Shown: positions 52,351 through 61,958 of the stretch, one piece after another
How positions within the stretch are numbered: position 1 is the stretch's first letter
How the letters are laid out: each line of letters starts with the position of its first letter
Assembly: GCF_016107685.1 (NCBI RefSeq)
Contig: NZ_JABASY010000005.1
Span: 124,001-188,000, forward strand
Source of the DNA: Brevibacterium yomogidense
GTDB taxonomy: Bacteria > Actinomycetota > Actinomycetes > Actinomycetales > Brevibacteriaceae
Direction of reading: 5' to 3'
DNA length: 64,000 bases
Translations under genes and position numbers: made by a program
Notes under the pieces: model-generated
What the model was told of the DNA's origin: nothing
The model's input: the letters and a program-made list of their open reading frames with translations, nothing else
Databases searched by the model: none

Positions 52351-52829
52351 CACCGCTCAACCCCGTCAGCAGGAAGTACGCGGGCGTCCAACTCATCGGT
52401 TCGGCGATCGGGTGGGCGGTCTTCCTCCTCTGCCTGATCGCCGCCGCGGTCTGCGGCATCATCTTCGACCTCACATGGCTCATGATCCTGGGCTTCGCGC
52501 TTGCGGGCGCATGCCTCGTCGCCGCGGCGATCGAAGCGATCATCGTGGTCCGCCAGGTGAGGGCACTGGGGTACCTGGAGCGGGAGCACGACCTGCTGGT
52601 GCAGCGGGGGATCATGTTCCGGTCGACGACCGTCGTGCCCTACGGCCGCCTCCAGTACGTCGAGGTGTCCGCCGGTCCGCTGCTGCGGGCCGCGGGCCTC
52701 GCGACGATCACGCTGCACACCGCATCCGCATCCACGGATGCGTCCCTGCCGGGGCTGCCCCGCGCAGAGGCCGAAGCCCTGCGCGACTCCGTCGCCGCCC
52801 GCGGTGGGGCACGTCTGGCGGGCCTGTGA
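52347..52829 (+). CDS. Bacterial PH-domain membrane protein (YdbS-type)
   Basis: 160 residues: two N-terminal spans (about 15-60), then a bacterial PH_2 domain with YLEREHDLLVQRGIMFRSTTVVPYGRLQYVEV and LATITLHTASASTDASLPGL (read in parts). YdbS/YdbT pairs in Bacillus protect against envelope-active peptides; a similar paired role is inferred because a three-PH partner follows directly. Overlaps the DUF3180 stop by 4 nt, with GGAGG upstream. Confidence 0.85.
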   Translation: MTPLNPVSRKYAGVQLIGSAIGWAVFLLCLIAAAVCGIIFDLTWLMILGFALAGACLVAAAIEAIIVVRQVRALGYLEREHDLLVQRGIMFRSTTVVPYGRLQYVEVSAGPLLRAAGLATITLHTASASTDASLPGLPRAEAEALRDSVAARGGARLAGL

Positions 52830-52831
52830 CC

Positions 52832-54691
52832 ATGCCGGAGCAGCCGCACCACGCCCCGCGCGCCGCCGCCCACGGCGCCCCGACGGGCGACTCCGCCGGG
52901 TGGCGGCACGTCCACCGCCTCACCCCTGTCCTGCGTGGCGGGGCCGGCCTCCTCGCCGCACTGGGTGCCGTCGTCGTCATCCTCTTCCAGAACCTGCAGA
53001 GCGTCCTCGAGGACCTCGTCGTCGAAGGACTCGGAGGGCCGGGGCGCGACACGAGCGGCTTCGGCGTGTTCCGCCTTCTGCCCACGCTCATCCGGGAGCA
53101 CCCGATCATCACCCTCGCGGTCATCGGGGTGCTCCTCGTGGTGCTCGCCGTCATCATCGTGTGCCTGTGGCTCAGCTGGCGATTCACCCGCTTCCGCATC
53201 GACAGCACCGGCGTCTACCTCCGCACGGGCGTCCTCGCCCGCAGGGAGCGGTCCGCGTCGCACGACCGGGTGCAGTCCGTCGACATCTCGCTGCCCTTCA
53301 TCCCACGGCTGCTGGGACTCGCCTCCCTCGTGTTCGACGTCGCCGGCGGCTCCGATTCGGACATCACGATCTCCTACCTCAAGCGGTCCCAGGCGGAAGC
53401 ACTGCGGGAGGAGATCCTCGGCCATCTGCGCAGCGGGCGCCGCGAGGGCATTCCGGCGCATCCGCAGAGCCCGGCGCATCAGCAGGACACGGCGCGGGCG
53501 CAGGGCACGGCCGCGGACGCCGAGGTGCCGGGCACCTCGGTCGGGACGGCCACCTCGGCGACGGCTCCGACGCCCCCCGACGGCCACGCGCCGTCCACGG
53601 TCCCGTCTGACGTCCCCACCGCACCCCTGGGTCAGCGGTTGCTGACCCGGCGGGCGCAGGAGCTGCAGTCGCACGCGGCGGCAACCGTCGACGACCTGAG
53701 CGCGAGCCTCAGGGACCTGCTGGCGCCCTACCGTCTGAACCCGACGGCGGGGGAGGAGGGGCGGCTGCTGCGCGTGCCGTTCCACCGCCTGCTGGGATCC
53801 GCGCTGCTGTCGACGACCGTTCTCGTGTCCGCGGTCTTCGTCGTCGGACTTCTCGCGGGCATCGTCGTGGTCGGGATCTTCGTCTCCCCGCGGGCGCTCG
53901 TGACGACGGTGTTCGCCGTGATCCCCGGCGTCCTCGCGCTCGTCGGTGTCCTGCGGTCGGAGATGGGGCTTGCGAACTTCACCGTCGCCCTCACACAGGA
54001 CGGGCTGCGGGTCAGCCACGGACTGGCATCGACGACCAACCGGATCATCCCGCTCGACCGCATCCAGGCCGTGAAGCTCAGGCAGCCGCTCCTGTGGCGG
54101 ACCGCCGGGTGGTGGCGCGCCGAATTCACGATCGCCTCCGAAGGCAGCGACGGCGACACCCAGCAGAACGTGCTGCTGCCCGTGGGGTCCGTCGACGACG
54201 TCATGCTCATGCTGGGGCTCTGTCTGCCCGACCCCCGGCCCCACGGCACGGACGCGAGGTCACTGGTGCTCGCCGGGATGCTGGGGCCGGCCGCAGGTGG
54301 CCCCGAGGCCCAGGTGGCGGAGCCGTTCTACCGCGGTCGACCCCGTTCGTCGAGGTGGGTCGACCCCGTCACGTGGAAGCGCAACGCGCACGCGCTCACG
54401 GGCACCCTGTCCCTCATCCGCTCGGGACGTCTGTCCCGCGTGCTCGAATTCGTGCCCCACGCCCGCGTGCAGGCGCTGACCCTCAGCGAGGGGCCGGTGC
54501 AGAGACGGCTCGGGGTGTCGACGATCGCGCTGCACATCTCGCCGGGCCCCATCGCCCCCCACTTCGTGCACCTGCCCACTGCGGAGGCGCAGCACCTGTT
54601 CCACCAGCACGCCCACGTCACGCGCGCCGCTCGCATCGAGCTGGACGCGCACACGCAGGGCTCCACCCCCGAACGGAAGGCATCCTCGTGA
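52832..54691 (+). CDS. Multi-PH-domain membrane protein (YdbT-type)
   Basis: 619 residues: spans at about 35-55 and 90-115, a PH_2 domain ([40 protein letters not shown]), an unstructured P/A-rich insert (about 205-270), another span pair (about 310-375), a second PH_2 domain ([38 protein letters not shown]) and a third at the C-terminus ([20 protein letters not shown]). It is the expected partner of the preceding single-PH protein. GTG 52826, overlapping that gene's stop, is an alternative start. Confidence 0.86.
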   Translation: MPEQPHHAPRAAAHGAPTGDSAGWRHVHRLTPVLRGGAGLLAALGAVVVILFQNLQSVLEDLVVEGLGGPGRDTSGFGVFRLLPTLIREHPIITLAVIGVLLVVLAVIIVCLWLSWRFTRFRIDSTGVYLRTGVLARRERSASHDRVQSVDISLPFIPRLLGLASLVFDVAGGSDSDITISYLKRSQAEALREEILGHLRSGRREGIPAHPQSPAHQQDTARAQGTAADAEVPGTSVGTATSATAPTPPDGHAPSTVPSDVPTAPLGQRLLTRRAQELQSHAAATVDDLSASLRDLLAPYRLNPTAGEEGRLLRVPFHRLLGSALLSTTVLVSAVFVVGLLAGIVVVGIFVSPRALVTTVFAVIPGVLALVGVLRSEMGLANFTVALTQDGLRVSHGLASTTNRIIPLDRIQAVKLRQPLLWRTAGWWRAEFTIASEGSDGDTQQNVLLPVGSVDDVMLMLGLCLPDPRPHGTDARSLVLAGMLGPAAGGPEAQVAEPFYRGRPRSSRWVDPVTWKRNAHALTGTLSLIRSGRLSRVLEFVPHARVQALTLSEGPVQRRLGVSTIALHISPGPIAPHFVHLPTAEAQHLFHQHAHVTRAARIELDAHTQGSTPERKASS

Positions 54692-55581
54692 ATATCGACG
54701 ATCAGACGCGCTTGGGCGTGGGCATCATCGGGATGGGACGCGTGGGCGCCGTCATGGGCGCGGCGCTGCGGGAAGCGGGCCACGCGATCGTCGGGGTCAC
54801 CGCCGGGTCGGACGCCAGCAGGGACCGGGCCGACGCGATGCTGCCCGGGGTGCCGGTGCTCGACACGGAGACCGTCGTCGAGCGGGCGGAGCTCATCCTC
54901 TTCACGGTGCCGGACGACACGATCGAGGAGCTCGTGTCCGGCCTCGCCGCGCTGGGCCGGTTCAACCCGGGACAGATCGTCGTCCACTGCGCCGGCCGCC
55001 ACGGACTGGGTGTCCTGCAGCCGGCCACGGCGGCGGGAGCCATCCCCATCGCGCTGCACCCGTCGCTGTCCTTCACGGGTACCAGCATGGACCTGCCCCG
55101 CCTCCGGCAGACCACCATCGGGGTGACCGCCCCGAAGCCGGTCCTGCCGATCGGTCAGGCGCTCGTCGTGGAGATCGGTGCGGAACCCATCGTGCTCGCG
55201 GAGGCCGATCGGGCCCTCTACCACTCTGCGATCACCCACGCGTCGAACCACACGGTCGCGATCATCGCCCAGTCGATGGACGTCCTGTCGTCTCTGGGCG
55301 TCGACGACCCGGCGCGAGTGCTCGCCTCACTCGTCGACGCGAGCGTGTCCAACGTGCTCCAGTCCGGCCCCCGGGCGCTCACGGGACCGGTGAGCCGCGG
55401 CGACGTGACCACGGTCGAGGCCCACGTGCAGGCGCTCGCCGAATACGCCGTGACACAGGGCTCGGCCGGGGCCGTCGACGCCTACCGCGCGATGGCCCGC
55501 GCCACGACGGCCCGCGCGCTGGAGAACGGGACGATCGACGACCCGACGGCGGCACGGCTGCTCGACGCGCTGGACGCGTGA
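54688..55581 (+). CDS. Rossmann-fold DUF2520 protein, possible ketopantoate reductase-like oxidoreductase
   Basis: 297 residues: an N-terminal NAD(P)-binding fold ([24 protein letters not shown]) and a C-terminal helical DUF2520 domain ([20 protein letters not shown]). In other bacteria related proteins (PanG type) reduce ketopantoate, and in actinobacteria the gene commonly precedes panC and lysS; here panC is absent and lysS follows after 77 nt. So a pantothenate role is possible but not supported by neighbours. GTG 54688 overlaps the upstream stop and has GGAAGG 6 nt before it. Confidence 0.82.
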   Translation: MNIDDQTRLGVGIIGMGRVGAVMGAALREAGHAIVGVTAGSDASRDRADAMLPGVPVLDTETVVERAELILFTVPDDTIEELVSGLAALGRFNPGQIVVHCAGRHGLGVLQPATAAGAIPIALHPSLSFTGTSMDLPRLRQTTIGVTAPKPVLPIGQALVVEIGAEPIVLAEADRALYHSAITHASNHTVAIIAQSMDVLSSLGVDDPARVLASLVDASVSNVLQSGPRALTGPVSRGDVTTVEAHVQALAEYAVTQGSAGAVDAYRAMARATTARALENGTIDDPTAARLLDALDA

Positions 55582-55645
55582 GAGGCGGCCCAGACGGGCG
55601 GTGGGGCCGGGACCGGTCGCTTTCTGCCGGACCGGGGACGCGCGG

Positions 55646-55651
55646 TAGCCT
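55646..55651 (+). promoter_or_regulatory. -10 box just upstream of lysS
   Basis: TAGCCT ends 7 nt before the lysS ATG, with no Shine-Dalgarno visible, suggesting a leaderless lysS transcript. Confidence 0.35.
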
Positions 55652-55658
55652 TGGGGCC

Positions 55659-57170
55659 ATGCCGCAGACCCAGCCTCAGACCCACGACCACGACGATCCC
55701 GAGCAGTTGCGCATCCGCAAGGAGAAGCGCGCACAGATGCTCACGGACGGACGATCGCCCTACCCGGCGGCCGTCGACCGGACGCACACCCTCGCCGAGG
55801 TGCGGGCCGCCCACCCGGACCTCGAACCCGGGCAGGAGACGGACGACGTCGTCGGTGTCGCCGGTCGCGTCGTGTTCCAGCGCAATACCGGCAAGCTGTG
55901 CTTCGTCACGCTCCAGGCGGGCGACGGGACCCGGCTGCAGGGGATGCTGTCGCTCGCCGAGGTGGGCGAGGAGAGCCTGGAGCGCTGGAAGCACGAGGTC
56001 GACCTGGGCGACCACGTGTTCCTCCACGGCCGCGTCATCATGTCGAAGCGCGGCGAGCTGTCCATCATGGCCGACGACTGGGCGATCGCGTCGAAGTCGC
56101 TGCGTCCGCTGCCCACGCTCCACACCGAACTCACGGACGAGACGCGGATGCGTCAGCGCTATATCGACCTCATCACCCGCGATCAGGCGCGGGACACCGT
56201 GCGCATGCGGGCGGAGGTCATGAAGTCGCTGCGGAAGACGTTCGACGAGCAGGACTTCATGGAGATCGAGACGCCGATGCTCCAGACGATCCACGGAGGG
56301 GCGGCGGCGCGCCCGTTCTCCACGCATATCAATGCCTATGACATGGAGTTGTATCTGCGAATCGCGCCTGAGCTATTCCTCAAGCGTGCGCTCGTGGGTG
56401 GACTCGACAACATCTTCGAGATCAACAGGAACTTCAGGAATGAGGGTGCTGATTCCACTCACTCCCCGGAGTTCGCGATGCTCGAGGCATATCAGGCATA
56501 TGGCGACTTCGAAACAATCGGCGCACTCACGAAGACACTTGTCCAGAACGCCGCACTTGATGCATTCGGTTCTCATGTAGTCACGCTCGCGGATGGTTCG
56601 GAGTATGACCTCGGCGGAGAATGGCGAACGATTCCCATGTATCCGTCGCTGTCGGAGAAGCTCGGCGTCGAAGTGACACCGGAGACATCCGTCGACGAAC
56701 TCGAAGCGCTTGCACAAGAGCATGGAATCGACCTGGAAGGTGTCTTCCGTCTGCACGGCAAGTATGTCGAGGAGATGTGGGAGCACTTCCACACCGACGA
56801 ATTGCATGCGCCGACGTTCGTCACCGGTTTCCCCGTGGACACGTCGCCTCTCACGAAGAGCGACCGGAGCACGCCGGGCATCGTCGAGAAGTGGGATCTC
56901 TACGTGCGTGGCTTCGAGCTCGCCACGGGGTACTCGGAGCTCAACGACCCCGTGGTGCAGCGGGAGCGCTTCGAGGCCCAGGCCCGGGACGCGGCCGCCG
57001 GTGACGACGAGGCGATGCGGGTCGATGAGGATTTCCTCATGGCGATGGAGTACGGAATGCCTCCTGCGGGTGGAATGGGAATGGGCGTGGACCGCCTTCT
57101 CATGGCACTCACAGGATTGGGAATTCGGGAGACGATTCTCTTCCCACTCGTCAAACCAATCGCCGACTGA
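55659..57170 (+). CDS. lysS: Lysyl-tRNA synthetase (class II)
   Basis: 503 residues. An OB-fold anticodon-binding domain (about 55-160, [20 protein letters not shown]) precedes the class II catalytic core with motif 1 near [21 protein letters not shown], motif 2 [20 protein letters not shown] and motif 3 [15 protein letters not shown]. It is complete and normal in length. From about 56325 the DNA changes: G+C drops from about 66% to 53-58% and codons such as TAT, CAT, GAA and ACA appear, with one return to 78% near 56940-57000. The protein stays in frame throughout, so this looks like an exchanged DNA segment rather than damage. Confidence 0.96.
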   Translation: MPQTQPQTHDHDDPEQLRIRKEKRAQMLTDGRSPYPAAVDRTHTLAEVRAAHPDLEPGQETDDVVGVAGRVVFQRNTGKLCFVTLQAGDGTRLQGMLSLAEVGEESLERWKHEVDLGDHVFLHGRVIMSKRGELSIMADDWAIASKSLRPLPTLHTELTDETRMRQRYIDLITRDQARDTVRMRAEVMKSLRKTFDEQDFMEIETPMLQTIHGGAAARPFSTHINAYDMELYLRIAPELFLKRALVGGLDNIFEINRNFRNEGADSTHSPEFAMLEAYQAYGDFETIGALTKTLVQNAALDAFGSHVVTLADGSEYDLGGEWRTIPMYPSLSEKLGVEVTPETSVDELEALAQEHGIDLEGVFRLHGKYVEEMWEHFHTDELHAPTFVTGFPVDTSPLTKSDRSTPGIVEKWDLYVRGFELATGYSELNDPVVQRERFEAQARDAAAGDDEAMRVDEDFLMAMEYGMPPAGGMGMGVDRLLMALTGLGIRETILFPLVKPIAD

Positions 57171-57245
57171 GAACGATGAGATGCGCATCTTCGGTGAAAG
57201 AACCGGCGAGGGTGCACATTCCGCTGAAGAAAAGGTAGTGTGTTC

Positions 57246-57467
57246 ATGGAGTACATCAAAGTCCTCCTTCCCTCGATCGGTGTCGGACTGCTGTTCTGGT
57301 ACGTGATGCGAGGGATTCTCCGCTCGGATACGACTGAGCGTGAGGACATGGAGCGGTACTACAGACAACTGGACAGCGTCGAAGCGGTTGAGGGCGATGA
57401 GTCCGAAACCGCAGATGTAGAGGAGAAACACACACATGGCACGCGAGATGAAGGTCGTCCTGACTGA
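57246..57467 (+). CDS. Small single-span membrane protein between lysS and lsr2
   Basis: 73 residues: one span (YIKVLLPSIGVGLLFWYVMR, about 3-22), a basic edge (RGILRSD), then an acidic tail. Proteins with the same IGVGLLFWYVMRxIxRxDxxER start are, as I recall, common next to lysS in actinobacteria, though usually unnamed. ATG 57246 is preferred over GTG 57240. The end overlaps lsr2 by 32 nt in another frame, so the two are translated from one message. It lies within the AT-richer segment that begins in lysS. Function unknown. Confidence 0.72.
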   Translation: MEYIKVLLPSIGVGLLFWYVMRGILRSDTTEREDMERYYRQLDSVEAVEGDESETADVEEKHTHGTRDEGRPD

Positions 57468-57771
57468 CGATATCGACGGCTCAGAAGCAGCGGAGACCGT
57501 CCGTTTCGCTCTGGATCAGGGCACATACGAGATCGAACTCTCCGATGAGAATGCAGAGAAGCTGCGTGCGGCACTCGCTCCCTACATCGCGAAGGCCCGC
57601 CGGGTCGCAGCCACGCAGCGGGTCGGCCGTCCCCGTCGCGGCTCCGGCGCGCAGAGCAGCAATCTGAACGCGAAGATCCGCGCATGGGCCAAGGAGCAGG
57701 GCAAACAGGTCTCCGAACGCGGCCGCATCTCCCAGGCGATCATCGACGAGTACCACGAGGCGCACGCCTGA
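57436..57771 (+). CDS. lsr2: Lsr2 nucleoid-associated DNA-bridging protein
   Basis: 111 residues. N-terminal dimerisation domain (VVLTDDIDGSEAAETVRFALDQGTYEIEL, read in parts) and C-terminal DNA-binding domain with IRAWAKEQGKQVSERGRIS, the RGR hook that inserts into the minor groove of AT-rich DNA. Found only in actinobacteria, it silences foreign AT-rich genes. Its place before clpC is conserved. The 5' half shares the lower G+C of the preceding segment. A strong hairpin terminator follows. Confidence 0.97.
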   Translation: MAREMKVVLTDDIDGSEAAETVRFALDQGTYEIELSDENAEKLRAALAPYIAKARRVAATQRVGRPRRGSGAQSSNLNAKIRAWAKEQGKQVSERGRISQAIIDEYHEAHA

Positions 57772-57782
57772 CACTCGTCCCC

Positions 57783-57815
57783 ACGACGCCCCGACCCGCC
57801 CGGTCGGGGCGTCGT
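57783..57815 (+). terminator. lsr2 terminator hairpin
   Basis: Perfect 14-bp stem: ACGACGCCCCGACC (57783-57796), loop CGCCC, GGTCGGGGCGTCGT (57802-57815), 11 nt after the lsr2 stop. No T-run, as is common in high-GC actinobacteria. Confidence 0.88.
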
Positions 57816-57885
57816 CGTGTCTGCGCGCTGCGGTGGGACGGGCCGACCGCTGCGACGGGAGCGGCTTACCGGTGAATCGCTGTGA

Positions 57886-57916
57886 GCGAACACGGTTCGG
57901 CTCACCGCGAACACGG
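57886..57916 (+). promoter_or_regulatory. Paired direct repeats upstream of clpC
   Basis: GCGAACACGG occurs at 57886-57895 and 57907-57916, exactly 21 bp (two helical turns) apart; the first copy also forms CGAAC-ACG-GTTCG (57887-57899). They lie about 60-90 nt before the clpC start, upstream of a -10-like region near 57939-57955, where a regulator such as ClgR or a heat-shock repressor would bind. I cannot match them to a named consensus. Confidence 0.45.
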
Positions 57917-57976
57917 CAATAGTCCGGCCCCTCGCGTGGTTACAGTGCTAGGAATCATGAGACGAGGAGGACCATC

Positions 57977-60595
57977 ATGTTCGAAAGGTTCACCGACCGA
58001 GCCAGGCGCGTTGTCGTGCTCGCGCAGGAAGAGGCGAAGCTCCTCAAGCACAACTACATCGGCACCGAGCACATCCTGCTCGGCCTCATCCACGAGGGTG
58101 AGGGTGTCGCAGCGAAGGCTCTCGAAGGAATGGGAATCTCCCTCGAGCAGGTCCGCGAGCAGGTCACGGAGATCATCGGGGAGGGCCAGCAGGCGCCTTC
58201 GGGCCACATCCCGTTCACACCCCGTGCGAAGAAGGTCCTCGAGCTGAGCCTGCGCGAAGCGCTGCAGCTGGGCCACAGCTACATCGGCACGGAGCACATC
58301 CTGCTGGGCCTCATCCGTGAGGGTGAGGGCGTGGCGGCCCAGGTGCTCGTGAAGCTCGGCGCGGACCTCGCGCGTGTGCGCCAGGAAGTCATCAAGCTGC
58401 TGTCCGGGTATCAGGGCAAGGAGCCGGCCTCCACGGGTGCGCGCGAAGAGGGCACTCCGTCGGGATCGCTCGTGCTCGATCAGTTCGGCAGGAACCTCAC
58501 CGCAGCGGCGCGCGAAGGAAAGCTCGATCCCGTCGTGGGCCGTGAGCTGCAGATGCAGCGGGTCATGCAGGTGCTGTCCCGCCGGACGAAGAACAACCCG
58601 GTCCTCATCGGGGAGCCGGGCGTCGGCAAGACGAGTGTCGTCGAAGGGCTCGCCCTGTCGATCGTGAACGGCGAGGTGCCGGAGACGCTCGAGGACAAGC
58701 AGCTCTACACGCTGGACCTCGGCTCGCTGGTCGCGGGCTCCCGCTACCGCGGTGACTTCGAGGAGCGCCTCAAGAAGGTGCTCAAGGAGATCCGCACACG
58801 CGGCGACATCATCCTGTTCATCGACGAGATCCACACGCTCGTCGGGGCGGGCGCGGCGGAAGGCGCGATCGATGCTGCGAGCATCCTCAAGCCCATGCTG
58901 GCGCGCGGAGAGCTCCAGACGATCGGTGCGACGACTCTCGACGAGTACCGGAAGAACATCGAGAAGGACGCGGCGCTCGAGCGGCGCTTCCAGCCCATCC
59001 AGGTGCCGGAACCGGCGCTGGCGGATGCGGTCCTCATCATGAAGGGGCTGCGCGACAAGTACGAAGCGCACCACAAGGTGACGATCACCGACGGTGCGCT
59101 GGCGGCGTCGGTGAATCTGTCCGACCGCTACATCAACGACCGGTTCCTGCCGGACAAGGCGATCGACCTCATCGACGAAGCCGGAGCGAAGCTGCGGATC
59201 TCGCGGATGTCGTCGCCGCCGGAGCTGAAGGAGCTCGAGGACCAGATCCTCGCGGCACGCCGCCGCAAGGAGGCTGCGATCGACGCGCAGGACTTCAACC
59301 TCGCGCAGTCTGAACGCGACGCGGAGATGTCCCTCACGAAGCAGAAGGAGGAGCGGGAGAAGACCTGGAAGAAGGGCGATCGCGGTTCGGCCGTCGTCGA
59401 TGAGGAGCTCATCGCGGAGGTCCTGGCGCAGTCCACGGGCATCCCGGTCTTCAAGCTGACGGAGGAGGAGTCCTCCCGCCTGCTGAGGATGGAGGACGAG
59501 CTGCACAAGCGCGTCATCGGGCAGGACGAGGCGATCAAGTCCGTGTCCCGCGCGATTCGGCGCACGCGTGCGGGCCTCAAGGACCCCAAGCGTCCGTCCG
59601 GGTCGTTCATCTTCGCCGGCCCCACGGGCGTCGGCAAGACGGAGCTCGCGAAGGCGCTCGCGGAATTCCTCTTCGGGGATGAGGACTCGCTCATCACACT
59701 GGACATGTCGGAGTACGCGGAGAAGCACACCGTGTCGCGGCTGTTCGGTTCGCCCCCGGGATACGTGGGCTACGAGGAGGGCGGCCAGCTGACGGAGAAG
59801 GTGCGTCGCCGTCCGTTCTCCGTCGTGCTGTTCGACGAGGTGGAGAAGGCCCACCAGGATATCTTCAACTCGCTGCTGCAGATCCTCGAGGACGGTCGTC
59901 TGACGGATTCGCAGGGTCGTGAGGTGGACTTCAAGAACACCATCATCATCATGACCACGAACCTCGGCACGAAGGACATCGCGAAGACCCAGCAGATGGG
60001 CTTCCAGGTCGAGGGTGATCCGGTCAACGACTACACGCGGATGAAGCAGCGGGTGAATGAGGAGCTCAAGCAGCACTTCCGCCCCGAATTCCTCAACCGT
60101 GTGGACGACACGATCGTGTTCCCGCAGCTGTCGCGCGGGGAGATCCTGCAGATCGTCGATCTGTTCATCGCCCGCCTGGACACACGTCTGGCGGCGCAGG
60201 GCATGACGATCGAGCTCACGGACGCGGCCAAGGAGCTGCTGTCGGAGCGCGGCTACGATCCCGTGCTGGGTGCGCGGCCGCTGCGCCGCACCATCTCGCA
60301 CGAGATCGAGGACCAGCTGTCGGAGCGCATCCTGTTCGACGAGCTGCGGTCCGGCCAGCGCGTGCACGTCGACGTCGAAGGCACCGGCCTCGAGGCGACC
60401 TTCACCTTCCGAGGTGAAGAGGACGAGCGCGTCCTCGCCCGCGTCGGCGCAATCGACGGCGAGGCCGACGGTGACGACGACTCCGGGGCGATCCCGGAAG
60501 CCGGCGTGGCCAACAGCTCCGGGCCGGTCTCCGGGAACGGAGGCGGTGCGGAAGCAGAAGCGCGCGCCACCGCGGATCTCCCACCGGAGAACTGA
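57977..60595 (+). CDS. clpC: ATP-dependent Clp protease ATPase ClpC
   Basis: 872 residues. Doubled N domain ([20 protein letters not shown], and two [12 protein letters not shown]-type repeats), first AAA+ module with GEPGVGKT (about 212), a middle coiled-coil/UVR region ([20 protein letters not shown]), second AAA+ module with GPTGVGKT (about 548) and [19 protein letters not shown], and a loop IGF-type ClpP docking region in the second module. It unfolds proteins for ClpP. A 60-residue low-complexity C-terminal tail is extra. GAGGAGG precedes the ATG. Confidence 0.97.
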   Translation: MFERFTDRARRVVVLAQEEAKLLKHNYIGTEHILLGLIHEGEGVAAKALEGMGISLEQVREQVTEIIGEGQQAPSGHIPFTPRAKKVLELSLREALQLGHSYIGTEHILLGLIREGEGVAAQVLVKLGADLARVRQEVIKLLSGYQGKEPASTGAREEGTPSGSLVLDQFGRNLTAAAREGKLDPVVGRELQMQRVMQVLSRRTKNNPVLIGEPGVGKTSVVEGLALSIVNGEVPETLEDKQLYTLDLGSLVAGSRYRGDFEERLKKVLKEIRTRGDIILFIDEIHTLVGAGAAEGAIDAASILKPMLARGELQTIGATTLDEYRKNIEKDAALERRFQPIQVPEPALADAVLIMKGLRDKYEAHHKVTITDGALAASVNLSDRYINDRFLPDKAIDLIDEAGAKLRISRMSSPPELKELEDQILAARRRKEAAIDAQDFNLAQSERDAEMSLTKQKEEREKTWKKGDRGSAVVDEELIAEVLAQSTGIPVFKLTEEESSRLLRMEDELHKRVIGQDEAIKSVSRAIRRTRAGLKDPKRPSGSFIFAGPTGVGKTELAKALAEFLFGDEDSLITLDMSEYAEKHTVSRLFGSPPGYVGYEEGGQLTEKVRRRPFSVVLFDEVEKAHQDIFNSLLQILEDGRLTDSQGREVDFKNTIIIMTTNLGTKDIAKTQQMGFQVEGDPVNDYTRMKQRVNEELKQHFRPEFLNRVDDTIVFPQLSRGEILQIVDLFIARLDTRLAAQGMTIELTDAAKELLSERGYDPVLGARPLRRTISHEIEDQLSERILFDELRSGQRVHVDVEGTGLEATFTFRGEEDERVLARVGAIDGEADGDDDSGAIPEAGVANSSGPVSGNGGGAEAEARATADLPPEN

Positions 60596-60603
60596 GACCG
60601 CGC

Positions 60604-60679
60604 CCCGCTGAGGATCAGCGGGACGTGAAGGGTGCAAGACGAAGCGGTGGGCCGGATGAGGAATCCAGCCCACCGCTTC
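60604..60679 (+). terminator. Two successive hairpins after clpC
   Basis: CCCGCTGA-GGA-TCAGCGGG (60604-60622), then a 12-bp stem GAAGCGGTGGGC (60641-60652) with GCCCACCGCTTC (60668-60679). Together they should end the clpC transcript ahead of argA. Confidence 0.85.
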
Positions 60680-60732
60680 GCTGTGTGCGGGTCGATGTGA
60701 GCGATGCTGCGCCGACGGTGTTGAATGGTGGG

Positions 60733-61299
60733 ATGACGAGTGCAGAAGAGCGCGCGAACGACCAGTACCGTGCTTACCCACTGGGTGACGGGCTGATCCT
60801 GCGGAGGGCGCGGGCGGCCGACGTCCCACGGATCGTGGAGCTCGTCGCCCCCATGGTCGAAGCCCGGATCCTGGTGCCGAAGCAGCAGGTGGACTACTAC
60901 GAATCGATCCACGAATTCTGGTTGGTCCTCGACGTTCACGACGACGGCTCGGAGACGCTTGCCGGGTGCGCCGCATGCCACCTGATCTGGGCAGATGTCG
61001 CAGAGGCGAGGACGATCGCCACCAGCGCCACCTACCGGGGGCGTGGGATCGGGCGCACGCTCGTCGAGCAGGTGCTGGCGGACGCCCGGGCCCTGGGGGC
61101 GAAGCGCGTCTTCTGCCTCACGTTCGAGACGGATTTCTTCGGTTCGTTGGGCTTCGAGGTGATCGACGGGACGCCGGTCGCGCCCGAGGTGTACGTGGAG
61201 CTGCTGCATTCGCGCGATGAGGGCACCGCGGAGTTCCTCGACCTGGCGCGGGTCAAGCCGAACACCCTGGGCAATTCGCGGATGCTGCGCACGCTCTGA
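60733..61299 (+). CDS. argA: N-acetylglutamate synthase (mycobacterial ArgA type)
   Basis: 188-residue single-domain GNAT that acetylates glutamate with acetyl-CoA, the first step to arginine. Unlike the long E. coli ArgA it has no kinase-like domain. The sequence follows Mycobacterium tuberculosis Rv2747: LRRARAADVPRIVELV, EFWLVLDV, ARTIATSATYRGRGIGRTLV (acetyl-CoA loop RGRGIG), RVFCLTFETDFFGSLGFEVI, and EFLDLARVKPNTLGNSRML at the end. ATG 60733 gives the family N-terminus; no clear Shine-Dalgarno. It stands alone, not with other arg genes. Confidence 0.9.
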   Translation: MTSAEERANDQYRAYPLGDGLILRRARAADVPRIVELVAPMVEARILVPKQQVDYYESIHEFWLVLDVHDDGSETLAGCAACHLIWADVAEARTIATSATYRGRGIGRTLVEQVLADARALGAKRVFCLTFETDFFGSLGFEVIDGTPVAPEVYVELLHSRDEGTAEFLDLARVKPNTLGNSRMLRTL

Positions 61300-61314
61300 C
61301 GAAGTTGGTTCTCC

Positions 61315-61340
61315 GAAAGTACTTTCCATTACAGAAAGTA
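61315..61340. promoter_or_regulatory. Palindromic operator candidate GAAAGTACTTTC and half-site
   Basis: A perfect 12-bp palindrome GAAAGTACTTTC (61315-61326) is followed by a further half GAAAGTA (61334-61340), 19 bp on, in an AT-rich promoter gap before a membrane-protein/winged-helix operon. Self-regulation by the winged-helix protein encoded second is the obvious reading. Confidence 0.55.
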
Positions 61341-61445
61341 TGTGCTTGACTGGATAGATCGGGACCTCCCCGGGAAGTACCGATCGATGAAGCCGCGACT
61401 CTCACAGAGGGCTGCGGGAGGACCAGGAAGCGAAGGAGCAGTCCG

Positions 61446-61958
61446 ATGACAGATCGATCAGACCCCAACGAAGAGCGGCAGCCTCCGACACCTGACCAGG
61501 CGCGTCAGCTGCTCGCGGACGCCGAGCGGGTGGGTCGTCGCACGGTCGACGCCGTTCCGGCACCCCTCATCACCTACGCGATCCTCTGTGTCCTGGGCAC
61601 GATGTCGACCCTGGGCATCCACCTGGCGGCGCGTGTCATCACGGACACTTCGTTCAATGCACCGCTCGTCGTCGTGATCGCGTCCATGGCGTGGGTGTTC
61701 GTCGCGATCCTCGTCCCGTTCCTCTTCCGCCGCCCCTTCCGCCGTGGTCTGGCAGTGCGGTGGTACGTGTACATGGGAGTGTGGGCGGCGCTCTGGGCCG
61801 CCGGCATGTTCTTGGGCGTAGAGGTGGCTGGGCTGTTCATCGCTCCCGCGTTCCTCGTCATCTTCATGATCGCGGTGACGACGGAGGCCAGGCACGCGAA
61901 GGCGGACCGCACCGCAGAGGTGGGGCAGGCTCCGACGGCAGCGGGCGGGACGCGATGA
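61446..61958 (+). CDS. Four-span membrane protein co-encoded with a winged-helix regulator
   Basis: 170 residues: hydrophilic first 40 (TPDQARQLLADAERVGRRTV), then four spans (about 45-65, 75-95, 103-125, 128-148), and a short basic/polar tail. No motif recognised. The small membrane protein plus PF13601-like regulator pairing occurs widely in actinobacteria and firmicutes, often linked to envelope or drug response, but the role here is unknown. GAAGGAG upstream supports ATG 61446. The stop overlaps the regulator start. Confidence 0.75.
   Translation: MTDRSDPNEERQPPTPDQARQLLADAERVGRRTVDAVPAPLITYAILCVLGTMSTLGIHLAARVITDTSFNAPLVVVIASMAWVFVAILVPFLFRRPFRRGLAVRWYVYMGVWAALWAAGMFLGVEVAGLFIAPAFLVIFMIAVTTEARHAKADRTAEVGQAPTAAGGTR

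Noticed and set aside
57902-60976. Minus-strand open frame of 1024 codons across clpC
   Set aside because: It is the GC-rich antisense shadow of clpC, with arginine/leucine-biased composition and no family motif. Similar long shadows at 34257-37964, 13262-15487 and 47223-49649 were dropped for the same reason.
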